Notes: generated by a model not told the origin, from the sequence alone. DNA of 64,000 nucleotides from Lepus europaeus (GCF_033115175.1 NC_084840.1:73795179-73859178), one strand, 5' to 3'; numbered from the stretch's first letter, positions 25,011 to 36,859 are shown. Numbers and translations: made by a program.

Positions 25011-25762
25011 TTTCAGGAAGTATAACATAAAGCCATCCTAAATGAAATTCTGTTCTCCATACACAAATTTCCTCAAAACAAATAATTATTGTGTTCATTC
25101 ATATGGAACTGTTGTAACAAAGTTCCACAGAAGGTAAATTACTTAAGAAACTGTTATTATCCTTTCTAAAACAACACACAATAGTTTAAGTTATATGTGC
25201 CTTCTCAAGATTTTGAAAACATTTTTGCATTTTGCATTTTATTTGGATATTCATTAACACTAACAGAAAAGGAAAGAGTGCCACCTACTGAACTGTAATC
25301 CCTTCCATATTTAAAAACAGGAAATCAATTTTCTTATTTATACTAAAGAATTTTAAGTCAAGAGTAAAGTGGATAATTAATAAATAGTATAACAGCAGGG
25401 TATATCTAAATAACATTTTTACTACATAATATCTGATAAAAATTAATTATAAGCTAAACCCAAGTTTGACTATATGAGAGAAATTATCAATTAATATGCA
25501 CAAATTGTACACAAGGCATAAATAATAAGCATAAAATACCAACAGTTAATCAACACTGCAACACAATTTATCACAGTGCTCATAGTGAGACAGAAAGATA
25601 GATATGGTATAGGTAGAGAGAGAAAAACATTACATTTTTCTTATAGTAAAATTATATACAAATAACTACATTTAAGTATTATTTAAAATAAAAAAGTCTA
25701 AGATTAAAAGTTAGAAAAAATAGATCAGTAAAACTAAAATACATAATCAAAAAGCAATGGAA
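25011..25762. other. Intronic DNA, nothing recognised
   Basis: AT-rich; no clear repeat or gene. Confidence 0.5.
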
Positions 25763-26050
25763 GGGGCCGGAGCTATGGCAGAGTAAGTTAATCCTCTGTC
25801 ACCAGTTCCTGTCCCAGCTGCTCCTCTTCCAATCCAGCTCTCTGCTATGGCCTGGGAAAGCAGTGAAAGATGGCCCAAGTGCTTGGGCCCCTATACCCAT
25901 GTGGGAGAGCTGGAGGAAGCTCCTGGCCTCTGGCTTCAGATCAGCCCAGCTCCGGCTGTTGCATTTGGGGAGTGAATCAGTAGATGGAAGACCTCTCTGT
26001 CTCTCCCTTTCACTGTAACTCCACCTCTCAAATAAATAATAAATATATAT
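25763..26050 (+). mobile_element. C-repeat SINE
   Basis: Head ggggccggagctatggcaga, tail cacctctcaaataaataat. Directly abuts an antisense SINE. Confidence 0.9.
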
Positions 26051-26355
26051 ATTTGACAGAATTAGACAGTAAGAGAGAGAGAGAGACAGAGAGAAAGGTC
26101 TTCCTTTACCGTTGGTTCACCCCCCAGGTGGCCACTATGGCCGGTGCGTTGTGGCCAGCACACTGTGCCAATCTGAAGCCAGGAGCCAGGTGCTTCCTCC
26201 TCGTCTCCTATGTGGGTGCAGGGCCCAAGGACCTGGGCCATTCTCCACTGCACTCCCGGGCCACAGCAGAGAGCTGGCCTGGAAGAGGAGCAACCAGGGA
26301 CAGAATCTGGCCCTGCAACCAGGGAGGATTAGCCTAGTGAGCCGTGGTGCCGGCC
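26051..26355 (-). mobile_element. C-repeat SINE, antisense
   Basis: tttgacagaattagacagta to gagccgtggtgccggcc. It seems to have landed in the 3' end of the preceding sense SINE: SINE-like tail sequence (tctcttttttcaaataaata) resumes at 26356-26410. Confidence 0.9.
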
Positions 26356-26410
26356 TAAAGATCTCTTTTTATGTCTCTCTTTTTTCAAATAAATAAATCT
26401 TATAAAAAAG

Positions 26411-27029
26411 AGTTTGAAAAACTACTCTGAATTAGCTTTAAATGTTAAAAGTATACTCACATATATAATTTATAAAGAAAAATATTAAATACTAAATTAA
26501 AGTACAATGAAACACATTAAGAAAAAGATGAATACTGTAAAGTTTTATTTTAAAATGTTCTAAAAAACATGAAAGAACACAAATCAAAATTACAAAACTC
26601 AGAAATGATGAGACTGAATTAAAGAAAGTAGCCATGTGAACTGCATCATATATATGGTGCAATATTGAAAACTAGTAAAATTTAGTAAACTGGTATAGCC
26701 TAAGGACAAAATTTTTTTTACCTATTTCACTAATCATGAATGACAGTATTAGTATGGATTTTGCATGTATAATCTTGGATAAAGCAAATGAGTAATTATG
26801 AAATAGTTTTTATCTTCTTTATACCTGAGAACCATTATTCTTGGTATCAAAAAAATTTACTGATATATTATAAAAGGCAAAAATTCTGTAACACTGAGTT
26901 TGAGTCAGAAATATCTATATGAATCCATATGATACTCTACTTGTCTGTCTACACACCTATGTACATGTACATATATACAATAAATACTTATCATTGCCTA
27001 GAAACAATGACCAGCCAAGTTATAAGTAT
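26411..27029. other. Intronic DNA, nothing recognised
   Basis: AT-rich; no clear repeat or gene. Confidence 0.5.
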
Positions 27030-27410
27030 TCTTAGTGGACATATTATGGAAAAACTGGATATTCATATACATCCAGAAGTAAAAAACTGGGCCCTTATCT
27101 CACACCATATACAAAAATCAACTCAAATGGATTAAAGACTTACATATAAGATCTAAAACTGTAAAACGACCAAAAGAAAATGTGAAAAAACTACAAAAGC
27201 ATAGGCAACAAATGTAAAAGTAGATAAATGGGATTACATCAAAATAAAAAGCTTCTGTATAACAAGGAAACAATTACTAGAGTGAATAAACTACCTACAG
27301 ATTGGGAGAAAATATTTGGAAGTCACACCTCTGATAAGTGATTAATATCCAAAATACAAAAGGAACTCAACTCTTTAGATAGAAAACCAATAATCCAATT
27401 GAAAATGGAT
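27030..27410 (+). mobile_element. Old L1 ORF2 3' part (left piece)
   Basis: tcaactcaaatggattaaag, gcttctgtataacaaggaaa and attgggagaaaatatttgga are hallmark L1 ORF2 3' blocks. Interrupted by the SINE at 27411 and resumes at 27771. Confidence 0.85.
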
Positions 27411-27770
27411 GGCCAGCGCCGTGGATTAACAGGCTAATCCTCCACCTTGCGGCGCCGGCACACCGGGTTCTAGTCCCGGTCGGGGCGCTGGATTCTATAC
27501 CGGTTGCCCCTCTTCCAGGCCAGCTCTCTGCTATGGCCTGGGAAGGCAGTGGAGGATGGCCCAAGTGCTTGGGCCCTGCACCCGCATGGGAGACCAGGAG
27601 AAGCACCTGGCTCCTGGCTTCGGATCAGCGAGATGCGCTGGCCGCAGCGGCCATTGGAGGGTGAACCAATGGCAAAAAGGAAGACCTTTCTCTCTGTTTC
27701 TCTCTCTCTCTCACTATCCACTCTGCCTGTCCAAAAAAAAAAAAAAAAAAAAAAAAAAGAAAGAAAAAAA
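27411..27770 (+). mobile_element. C-repeat SINE, young subtype, inside L1
   Basis: Head ggccagcgccgtggattaac, long poly-A. Perfect TSD gaaaatggat at 27401-27410 and 27771-27780. Confidence 0.96.
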
Positions 27771-28590
27771 GAAAATGGATTAGCCACATCTCAAATGAAG
27801 ACATACAAATGACCCACTGATCAAGGAGAAAATGCTCAATGTCAATAATTATTAGGAAAATGCAAACTGAAACCATAATGACATACCACCTCCCACGTGT
27901 AAGAAAAGTTATTATCAAACAGATGAAAGATGGTGAGGATGAGGGAGGATGTGCAAACCCTTGTATACTGTCAGTAACAATGTAAATTAGCATGGCCATC
28001 ACGGAAAACAGTATAGAGGTTCCTCAGAAGATCTAAAAATAGAACAACCGTATGATTCAGCAATCCTACTTCAGGGTATTTATGTAAAGGATTTGAAATC
28101 ACTATGTCAAACAGATATCTGCACTCCCATGTTAACTCACTGCAGTCCTATTCACAAAAGCCAAGATGTGGAATCAACCTAACTGTCCATCAGTGAATGC
28201 AAGGATAAAGAAGATGTGAACTAAATATAAACCGTGGAATATTATATAGCCTTTTAAAAGAAAGAAAGTTTGTCATTTTGACAACATAGATGGAACTGGA
28301 GAACATTATGCTAAGTGAAATAAGACAGGGAAAGACAAACACCACATGTTCTCACTTATATACAGAATCTAAAACAATCAAACTCAGAGAAGCAACTAGA
28401 ATAGTGATGATCTGAGGCTGGGAGGTGAAGGAAACAGGGAGGTGATGATCAAAGGGTAAAAAGCTTCAGTCAGAAAAAGGCATAACTTTTTTTTCCTCTA
28501 AGATATATTGCACAGTATGGAAAATACAATAATAATGTATTGTACCTTTCAAAAATCTCTGAAATAAATTCTCATCTTAAAAAGACAAAT
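27771..28590 (+). pseudogene. Old L1 ORF2 end and 3' UTR (right piece)
   Basis: Continues through aacaaccgtatgattcagca, cattcacaaaagccaagatg-like, ggaatattatatagcc, ctaagtgaaataagacaggg and atgttctcacttatatacag to an A-rich end. Reading frame broken by stops and indels. Confidence 0.85.
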
Positions 28591-28670
28591 TATAACATTA
28601 CTTTTGTATCCCATAAATAGAGGCAACTATACTTTGTCAATTTAAAATTTTAAAAACAAATCCCTGTTGT

Positions 28671-29258
28671 TATTTATTTACTTATGTGAAAGAAAGAGAG
28701 AAAGAACACCCCTATCTGCTAGTTCACTGCCCAAATGCTTCCAACAGCTGGAGTTGGCCAGGGCAGAAGCCAGGAGTTGAAACCACAGTCCAGGTCCACC
28801 ATATGGGTGGCAGGAACCTAATTACTTGAGACATCACCACTGCCTCCCAGGGAACTGGAGCCAGTAATTGAACAAGGTACTCTGATGGGGCATTTTTTTT
28901 TTAAAGATTTTATTTATTTATTTGAGAGGTAGAGTTACTGAGAGAGAGACAGAGAGAAAGGTCTTCCATTCACTGGCTCACTCCTCAAATGGCCACAATG
29001 GCTGGAGCTGGGCCTATCCAAAGCCAGGAGCCAGGAGTTTTTTCTGGGTCTCCCATGTGGGTGCAGGGGCCCAAGCACTTGGACCTCTTCTACTGCTTTC
29101 CCAGGTCATAGCAGAGAGCTGGATTGGAAGAACAGCAGCCAGGACTAGAACCGGCACCCATATAGGATGACGGCAACACAGGCAGAGGCTTAGCCTACTA
29201 TGCCACAACACTGGCCCTTTATGGGGCATCTTAACCACCAAATTAAATGGCTGCTCCT
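28671..29258 (-). mobile_element. Old C-repeat SINE, antisense, split by a younger SINE
   Basis: Pieces 28671-28893 (tatttacttatgtgaaagaa to tactctgatggggcat) and 29221-29258 (atcttaaccaccaaattaaa). The split is caused by 28894-29220. Confidence 0.8.
28894..29220 (-). mobile_element. C-repeat SINE nested in an older SINE, antisense
   Basis: aaagattttatttatttatt to tgccacaacactggccc. TSD atggggcat at 28885-28893 and 29221-29229, which places it inside the older copy. Confidence 0.93.
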
Positions 29259-29589
29259 CAACTTACAACTAAAAATAACTTTTTAAAAAAATTTGATAAT
29301 GCTATTTCCCAAGAAGCTAGGGCTTTATGGAATTGATTCCAACATAGGACATAAATATACAAGATGAGTTTAAAACATTTTGATACCTTGGAGAGTAAAA
29401 ATGTTATCAAAGAGTACCAGAGCCAGACTGAGGAAGCTGCCATTGGCCAAAAATGGGACAATCAGAGTTGCAATAAGAGTAAGCATTGTAATGAATGAAA
29501 TCTAACAAATATGCTTAATTCCATGAGTTCAAAACAAAATTTTTTAAGACACTTCCTAAGGGTGGCAAGGAACAAATTTATTATCATAT

Positions 29590-30416
29590 TCATATTCATT
29601 ATCTTTAAAACCGACTACATAAAATGAAAACAAGACAAATACCTAATAACATATGCACCAATTCAAGAAACAAGAATAAGGAAGATAATATGATACCCTC
29701 AACACTACATTGTGAAGATGATGAGACTGAAGAAATGCCAGAAATAGAATTCAAACAATTGATCTTAGGATTACTTAGTAGTAATCAGAAGCAAATGCAC
29801 GAACTAATGAAATCCATACATGACATGAAAGAAAATTTCTCCCATGAAACGGAGATCTTAGAAATCAAAATGAAATTTTGGAAATGAAGAATTCAATAGA
29901 ACAAATAAAAACTGCAGTGGAAAGCCTTAGCAGAAGAAAGAATATTCGACTTAGAAGACAAAGCACAGGAAATTATATATAATTTGATATATAATATATA
30001 TATAATCTGATATATAATCAGACCAAACACAAGAAAAAATCAGAAAACTAAAAAACACTGTTGGGAATCTACAGGAGACTATCAAACAACCCAACCTTGA
30101 GGTTCTAGGAGTTCTTGAAGGCGTGTAAAGAGAGAAAGGATTAGAATGCCCTTTTGGTGAAATAATAACAGAAAACTTTCCTAATTTGGATTAAGAAAGG
30201 AGCATTCAAATATAGGAAGCACAAAGAATTCATAATAGACATGACCAGAAAAGATCTTCACCACAACACATTGTAATCAAACTCTCCACAGTAAAAATAA
30301 AGAAAATAATCTAAAATGTGCACGAGAGAAATGCCAGATTACTTTCAGGGGATCTCCAAATAGACAGACTTCTCATCAGAAACCCTACAGGTTGGAATAG
30401 AATGGCGAGATATATT
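29590..30416 (+). pseudogene. Degraded L1 ORF1 (coiled coil and start of C-terminal part)
   Basis: An open stretch of 87 codons at 29624-29887 is rich in Glu, Lys and Met (for example EIEFKQLILGLLSSNQKQMH), as in the L1 ORF1p coiled coil. It then breaks by stop and frameshift. Downstream blocks gatcttcaccacaacacatt, gagagaaatgccagattact and cagacttctcatcagaaacc are the ORF1 C-terminal part. Interrupted by three SINEs and continues at 31475. Confidence 0.75.
29970..30022. repeat. AT-rich near-palindrome in L1 ORF1
   Basis: Run of gatatataat/attatatata units inside the ORF1 coiled-coil region; looks like a local expansion. Confidence 0.7.
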
Positions 30417-30424
30417 CCAAGTCT

Positions 30425-30752
30425 TTTTTTTTTGGACAGGCAGAGTGGATAGTGAGAGAGAGAGAGAGAAACAGAAAGGTCTTCCTTTTTGCTGTTGATT
30501 CACCCTCCAATGGCCGCTGCGGCCAGCGCATCGCGCTGATCCGAAGGCAGGAGCCAGGTGCTTCTCCTGGTCTCCCATGCGGGTGCAGGGCCCAAGCACT
30601 TGGGCCATCCTCCACTGCCTTCCCGGGCCATAGCAGAGAGCTGGCCTGGAAGAGGGGCAACCGGGATAGAATCCGGCGCCCCGACCGGGACTAGAACCCG
30701 GTGTGCCGGCGCCACAAGGCGGAGGATTAGCCTGTTGAGCCATGGCGCCGGC

Positions 30753-30753
<1 letters not shown>
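30425..30753 (-). mobile_element. C-repeat SINE, young, antisense (first of a tandem pair)
   Basis: ggacaggcagagtggatagt to gagccatggcgccggcc. Together with 30754-31102 it lies between ccaagtct at 30417-30424 and 31103-31110. Confidence 0.95.
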
Positions 30754-30786
<33 letters not shown>

Positions 30787-31102
30787 ACAGGCAGAGTGGA
30801 TAGTGAGAGAGAGAGACAGAGAGAAAGATCTTCCTTTTGCCATTGGTTCACCCTCCAATGGCCAGCGCACTGCGGCCAGCGCACCCGCTGATCCGAAGCC
30901 AGGAGCCAGGTGCTTCTCCTGGTCTCCCATGGGGTGCAGGGCCCAAGCACTTGGGCCATCCTCCACTGCACTCCTGGGCCACAGCAGAGAGCTGGCCTGG
31001 AAGAGGGGCAACTGGGACAGAATCCGGCGCCCAAACCGGGACTAGAACCTGGTGTGCCGGCGCCGCAGGCAGAGGATTAGCCTAGTGAGCCATGGCGCTG
31101 GC
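30754..31102 (-). mobile_element. C-repeat SINE, young, antisense (second of a tandem pair)
   Basis: Poly-T, gacaggcagagtggatagtg to gagccatggcgctggc. It shares the outer TSD with the preceding copy, so one probably inserted in the poly-A of the other. Confidence 0.95.
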
Positions 31103-31128
31103 CCAAGTCTTAAGAGTAAAGAACTGTT

Positions 31129-31474
31129 GGGGCTGGTGCTATGGCACAGTAGGTTAATCCTCTGCCTTCAGCGCCGGCATCCCATGTGGGTGCCGGTTCT
31201 AGTCCTGGCTGCTCCTCTTCCAATTCAGCTCTCTGCTATGGCCTGGGAAAGCAATAGAAGATGGCCCAAGTGCTTGGGCCCCTGCACCCACGTGGGAGAC
31301 TGGTAAGAAGCATCTGGCTCCTGGCTTCGGACTGGCGCAGCTCCGGCCGTTGTGGACATTTAGGGGGTGAACCAACAGAAGGAAGACCTTTCTCTCTTTC
31401 TCTCCCTCTCACTGTCTGTAACTCTACCTCTCAAATAAATAAATAAATAAATAAAATCTTTAAAAAAAAAAAAA
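31129..31474 (+). mobile_element. C-repeat SINE, sense, beside the tandem pair
   Basis: Head ggctggtgctatggcacagt, tail acctctcaaataaataaata. TSD-like agagtaaaga/agagtaaaaa on both sides, within L1 sequence. Confidence 0.93.
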
Positions 31475-31795
31475 TAGAGTAAAAAGCTCTCAACCCAGAA
31501 CACTATACCCTGAAAAGCTCTCATTTATGAACAAAGGTTGAAATAAAGCGCTTCCATGACAAACAAAATTGAAACAATTTGTCACCACCCATCCAGTCTT
31601 GCAGAAGATGCTTAAGGATGTGCTGCACACAGAAACACAGAAACATGGTCATCACTACGAAAGAAACTAAAGAAGAAAAATCTCCCAATAAAAGTACAAA
31701 GGAAATCCAAAGTAAAGTTCCTTGATAAAAAACGACTGAAGATTGTGTATAGCTTAAAAATAATAAAATAGGGTAACTTAAAAAAAGAAAACAAG
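31475..31795 (+). pseudogene. L1 ORF1 end, continued
   Basis: tctcaacccagaacactata, gaagatgcttaaggatgtgc and acatggtcatcactacgaaa follow the end of L1 ORF1 and the start of the ORF1-ORF2 linker. Confidence 0.7.
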
Positions 31796-32737
31796 CATTC
31801 ATCCTGCTTTCACTACAAGAACTATACCACTAAGTTACTTATATAGTAAATGAGAAAACTTCTTATGAAATTATTCCAACAAAGAAATGAAATAAAAACA
31901 AAGAGACAGAACATTATTACTTGGCAATATCTGAAGAATTAATGGACCTAGGCATTCACCATCAATACCAAGAAAAAAAAATTTTTTTAAGTGAAAATCA
32001 GACACTTTTAGCCTCCTGATGAAGAAACACAATATTACTTACATTTTACCAAAAGTACCAAAGCATCATATCTGAGTGGTCAAGTCTCAGATTCTCACTG
32101 CCAATTTAGAAAAAACATATTGAACTGCCCTATGAGTGCACAGCAACAAAATTCAACCGTGGAGAAACTCCCTGGAAATAAAATGATCCATATTCTTTAA
32201 CAAACTAATTCTAAGACAACACAAGGAATGGGAGTTTAGGGACTGCAAATTAAAATACCAGGTGTGTGTGTGAGGAATATTCAGTTAATGTGTCTAGGGA
32301 TATACATTTGGCTGACAGTAGAGAAGCAAAAGAAAGCAAAGAAAGAAATTCCCATGAAGTCAGGATAGTGGTTATTTTTGGAGGGAGGAAGATAGGGCTG
32401 TGTTTGGAGTTGAGTATGGAGAAGACTTTTGAGAAAGCTGGTAAAGTTCTGTTTGTTACACTGGGAAATGACTAAAAAGATTAAATGTCCTTTAGGTCAG
32501 CCACTTAGGTAGTAATTGGTGATTTTAAGGGGAGCTGGTGTAAGAAAAGAATGGGAGTAAAAGTTGTGATTGCCACAGATTGAGAAAGAAATAGTAGGTA
32601 TTAAAGTGCATGAAGTTTCTTGTGTCTGGAGTCTAAAAGTTGCACATGGATAGATCTAGGATTCACACCTGTTTAAGTTCTTTCTGGAAAATGGGACTAG
32701 GAGAAAAGTGAGAACCTTTTACTTCAAACCTAATACC
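31796..32737. other. Intronic DNA, no gene seen
   Basis: AT-rich. 32270-32475 has a 69-codon open frame without recognisable features. Confidence 0.45.
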
Positions 32738-32762
32738 AGGGGTCTTCAATCAGTTCATTGGA

Positions 32763-33090
32763 TGAGGGAGCACAGCAGGTTAAACCACTGTCTGTGATGT
32801 CAGCATCCTGTATCAGAGCACCTGTTTGACTCCCAGCTCTGCTTGCAATCCAGCTCCCTGCTAATTCGCCTGGAAAAGCAGCAGAATATAGCCCAAGTAC
32901 TTGGGCCCCTGTCATCCACACGGGTGATGGAATTCCTGGCTCCTGGCTTTGACTTGGCCCACTCCTGACCAATGTGGTCATTTGAGGAGTGAACCAGAAG
33001 ATGGAAGATTTCTCTCTCTCTCTCCCTCTCTCTCTGCGTGTGTGTGTGATTCTTTGTTTCACATGAATAAAATAAAATAAATCTCCAAAA
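32763..33090 (+). mobile_element. C-repeat SINE
   Basis: Head gagggagcacagcaggttaa, tail tttcacatgaataaaataaa; contains a (tc)n stretch and a short (gt)n. Confidence 0.82.
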
Positions 33091-33124
33091 AAAGTTTATG
33101 GGGGGTAGAAAACAGATGTTTTCA

Positions 33125-33380
33125 CCTGGCTAGCAGATAAGTTACCAGCTGAGATGCCTGCATCTCATACACCCACCTCCAGATTCCTGCAAACCCTGGC
33201 AGAGAGCAATGATGGCTCAAGGCACTGGATTCCTGCCACCCATGTGGAAGACGTGGATTGATTTTCAAGCTCCCAGCTTCAGTCCTGGCCCAACCCCAGC
33301 AATTACGGGTATTTGGGGGAATAAATCAGCAGATGGGATCTGTCTGTCTGTGTCTCCCAAATAAATAGACAAATCTGTGT
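33125..33380 (+). mobile_element. C-repeat SINE, old subtype
   Basis: Body gatggctcaaggcactggat and gcccaaccccagcaattacg, tail tcccaaataaatagacaaat. Confidence 0.7.
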
Positions 33381-33384
33381 AAAG

Positions 33385-33630
33385 AGAATTGGTTTGGCGG
33401 CCTAAGTTTGATTCCAGCTCTGCTCCCGATTCCAATTCCTGCTAATGGAGACTCTGGGAAGAAGTAAGTGATGGCTCAAGTGCTTGAGTCTGTACATAAG
33501 TGTGGGAGATTTTGAGTTCCTAGCTCCTGACTCCAGTCCCAGCCCCAACGTGGCTGTTGCAGGCATGTGAAGAGTAAACCAGTGAATAGGAGCTCTGTCT
33601 GTGCCTTCTCAAATTATTAAAAAAAAAAAA
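33385..33630 (+). mobile_element. C-repeat SINE, old, 5'-shortened
   Basis: Body gtgatggctcaagtgcttga, tail ccttctcaaattattaaaaa. Confidence 0.65.
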
Positions 33631-33674
33631 TCATGAAAAATGTGTATATGAAAAATTTTCGTGTCAAAATAATC

Positions 33675-33995
33675 TTTTTTTTTTTTTTTTAACTTGAAAA
33701 GCAGAAAGACACAGAGGCAGGTAGACACAACTCCCATCACTGGTTCACTCCCTAAATGTCCACAATGGCCAATAACTGAGCTGGGCTGAAACTAGTATCT
33801 GAGAACTCAAACCAGCTCTCCCATGTAGGTGGCAGGGACCCAAATACTTGAGTGCTCAAGTAACTGCTGCCTCCCAGGGTCCACATGGGCAGGAGGTTGG
33901 TCTTAGAAACCAAAGGCAGGAATCAAATGTAGGCACTCTGATATTGGACACAGGCATCTTCCCTGGTGTCTTAACTACTAGGTCAAATGCTAGCT
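33675..33995 (-). mobile_element. C-repeat SINE, old subtype, antisense
   Basis: Poly-T, aacttgaaaagcagaaagac to aactactaggtcaaatgcta. Confidence 0.75.
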
Positions 33996-34341
33996 TCTAC
34001 ACTTATCTTTTAATTGCATTCTTCCTTGAAGCTTTTGAAATATCCTCAAATACTTGGGCAATACATTTTGCTCAACAAGCTTAGATTACACTTTGTTAAT
34101 TTGTTTCAAACCTGTAAATGGTTAAAGGGCTTCACAATAAAAATAGAAATCTCGGGGTGGGAAGGGGGGAGAAAAATCTTCATGTGGAGTTTCAAATAAT
34201 TTACACAGATATTCCACCACCAAAGGCAGAGAGCTTAACTCCCCATTCCTTAAACTTGGGCTGTACATAGTGACTTTTCTTCCAAAGAGTATATTATGGG
34301 AAGAGGAGGAAAAGTAATTTTACAGTAGAGAAACCTAACAA

Positions 34342-34381
34342 ACCTCTCGCTCGGTAACTCTACCTTTCAAATAAATCTTTA
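34342..34381 (+). mobile_element. C-repeat SINE 3' tail fragment
   Basis: taactctacctttcaaataa with atctt, the last 40 bases of a sense SINE. Confidence 0.6.
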
Positions 34382-34394
34382 TATCCATCTTTTC

Positions 34395-34694
34395 CCCAAA
34401 ATATTTATTTATTTATGTGAAAGGCAGAGTTAAAGAGAGAGAGATCGATCTTCCATCTGCTAGTTCCCTACTCAAATGGCCACAAAGGCCAGAAGCCAGC
34501 CAGGAGCTTCTTCCAGGTCTCCCACATGGGTGACAGGGGCCCAGACATTTGGGCCATCTGCTGCTGCTTTTCCCAGGCCATTAGCAGGGAGCTGGATCCA
34601 AAATGCAGTAGCCAGGACTCAAACTGGAGCCCATATGGGATCCTGGCATCACAGGCAGTGGGTGATTTTACCCACCATCCTACAACACTAGTCC
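34395..34694 (-). mobile_element. C-repeat SINE, antisense
   Basis: tatttatttatgtgaaaggc to catcctacaacactagtccc. Confidence 0.85.
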
Positions 34695-35817
34695 CATAGG
34701 GTTATATCCTTAATACACTATTTTACTTTTCTACCTCAAAACTCATATTCTCCAGTTTAATTACAAGAGAAACAGAAAAATTCCAATAAAGAGGCACTTT
34801 CTGATACAGCTGAACAAATTCTCAAAATTGTCCAAGTCATCAAAACCCAAAACAGCCTGAAAAACTCTCAGTCAAGAGAAGTCTAAAGAGACACAAAACC
34901 AAATGTATGAGTATCCTGGGTGGGTTCCTGTGACAGAGAAGAGACATCAAGTGGAAACCAAGGATATCTGAATAAAATACAAACATTAGTTAATAATAAC
35001 ATACCAATTTTGGTTAATTAATTATACCAAGTACATTATACTTGGGTAACATAATAATAAGGGAACTGGGTATAGAATGTAAAAGAACGCTTGTACCATC
35101 AGCTTTTTTTTTCTATAAATCTACAACTATTCCTTTAAAAATTCTGTGTAAAATTATTAAAATCTAAATCCTGAAAGAAGCAATATCATGGTATCTTTAT
35201 CAAGTATAGGTTGAGGGTGGCAAGTTTCCTACAATAAATAAAACACAGTGATTGTTTGTATTTCTCTTTTCTTTCTCATGTGAACATTTTGAAGCAGTCA
35301 ACACACCACCAGGGGACCCTCACTGACCAGTGATCTAGTGATTGCACTCTGCGAACCAAAGACTTTGGCACAGAACATTGTTTTCAGACACTGCTTAGCA
35401 CAATAAAAGAAGCAGGAAAAAAAGAAAAGATATTAGTGTGACTCTGAAAATAAGTATGGCAAACTAGGAAGAGAATTTTCTTGGATAAAATACACTGGGT
35501 GCCAACCATCAAAACTGTAACAGTCTAAGCAAAAAAGGGCATGTATAAAATATTTTCAGAGTGGTCTCATTTCTAAACAGATATAATCAGATACAGTGGG
35601 CAAGAATTTTCTTGTATCATCTCATCCTCCTCTCTCATCTTTACATTGCTGATAATCAAACAGCTCTTCAGTCAAGCTGCAACCCCAGCCCAGCTGTCAG
35701 GTATAGGTTCCCTGAGAGTCTAAGCACCTGATGTTTTACTGTTTTACCTTTGTTCTTATTGTAAAGACATTTCAGAAATGTACACTACATCTGAATTCAA
35801 AAGTAACTTCTTAAAAG
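34695..35817. other. Intronic DNA, nothing recognised
   Basis: Unique-looking. 35280-35420 is less AT-rich than its flanks but shows no coding signal. Confidence 0.5.
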
Positions 35818-35827
35818 TGAGGAAGGA

Positions 35828-36159
35828 CAGGGCCGGCACTGTGAGGTACTGGGTTAAGCATCCATCTGCGGCATCGGCATCCCATACAGGCACTGGTTCA
35901 AATCCCAGCTGTTCCACTTCCAATCCAGCTCCCTGCTAATAATCTTGGAAAGCAGTGGAAGATGGCCCAGGCTCCTGAACCTGTGTAGGAGACCCAAGGG
36001 AAGCTCCTGAGCCCTGGCTTCAGACTGGCCCAGTTCCAGCCATTGCGGGCATTTGGGGAGTGAACCAGTGGATGGAAGACCTCTCTTTCTGTCTGTAACT
36101 CTGCCTCTTAAGTAAATAAATAAAATCTTTAAAAAAAAAAAAAAAAAAGAAAGAAGAAA
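35828..36159 (+). mobile_element. C-repeat SINE (first of a tandem pair)
   Basis: Head agggccggcactgtgaggta, tail tgcctcttaagtaaataaat. The site sequence tgaggaagga appears before it (35818-35827), between the pair (36160-36169) and as taaggaagga after the second copy (36481-36490). Confidence 0.92.
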
Positions 36160-36169
36160 TGAGGAAGGA

Positions 36170-36480
36170 GGGGCTGGCATTGTGGCACAGTGGATTAAGC
36201 CACTGCCTGTGACATTAGCATCCCATATGAGTGCCAGTTCAAGTCCTGGCAGCTCCATTTACAATCTAGTTCTCTGTTAATGCGCCTGGGAAAGCAGCAT
36301 AAGATGGCCCATATGCTTGGGTCCCTGCAACCCACATGAGAGAACTGCATGGAGTTCTTGGCTCCTGGCTTCAGCCTGACCCAGCCCTAGCTATTGTGGC
36401 CATTAGAAAGTGAATGAACAGATGGAAGATCTCTGAGTAACTCTGCCTTCCAAATAAATAAATAAAATTTGTTTAAAAAG
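36170..36480 (+). mobile_element. C-repeat SINE (second of a tandem pair)
   Basis: Head ggggctggcattgtggcaca, tail gccttccaaataaataaata. Confidence 0.92.
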
Positions 36481-36514
36481 TAAGGAAGGAGAAATTGAAA
36501 GAGAATTAATATTC

Positions 36515-36859
36515 GGGGCCAGCGCTGTGGTGCAGCGGGTTAATGCCCTGGCCTGAAGCGCCAGCATCCCACATGGGCGCTGGTTCGAGACCCAGCTGCT
36601 CCACTTCCAATCCAGCTCTCTGCTATGGCCTGGGAAAACAGTAGAAGATGGCCCAAGTCCTTGGGCCCCTGCATCCACATGGGAAACCCGGAAGAAGCTC
36701 CTGGGTTCCTGGCTTCAGATCAGCACAGCTCCAGCAGTTGCGGCCAACTGGGGAGTAAACCATTGGATGGAAGACCTATCTCTCTCATTCTCTCTCTCTC
36801 TCTCCTCTCTCTGTGTAACTCTGACTTTCAAATAAAAAAACTAAATCTAAAAAAAAAAA
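36515..36859 (+). mobile_element. C-repeat SINE
   Basis: Head ggggccagcgctgtggtgca. Perfect TSD agaattaatattc at 36502-36514 and 36860-36872. Third sense SINE within 700 bases. Confidence 0.96.

Larger units (their letters stand above)
32738..34047. mobile_element. Mariner-like MITE interrupted by four SINEs
   Basis: Left end aggggtcttcaatcagttca (32738), middle tatgaaaaattttcgtgtca and aaataatc (33631-33674), right end cttgaagcttttgaaatatc (to 34047). SINEs at 32763, 33125, 33385 and 33675 separate the pieces. Confidence 0.5.

Noticed and set aside
30345..31034. 229-codon minus-strand open frame, the longest in the window
   Set aside because: It simply reads through two tandem SINEs and their poly-A linkers, translated as Lys-rich runs between near-identical repeats.
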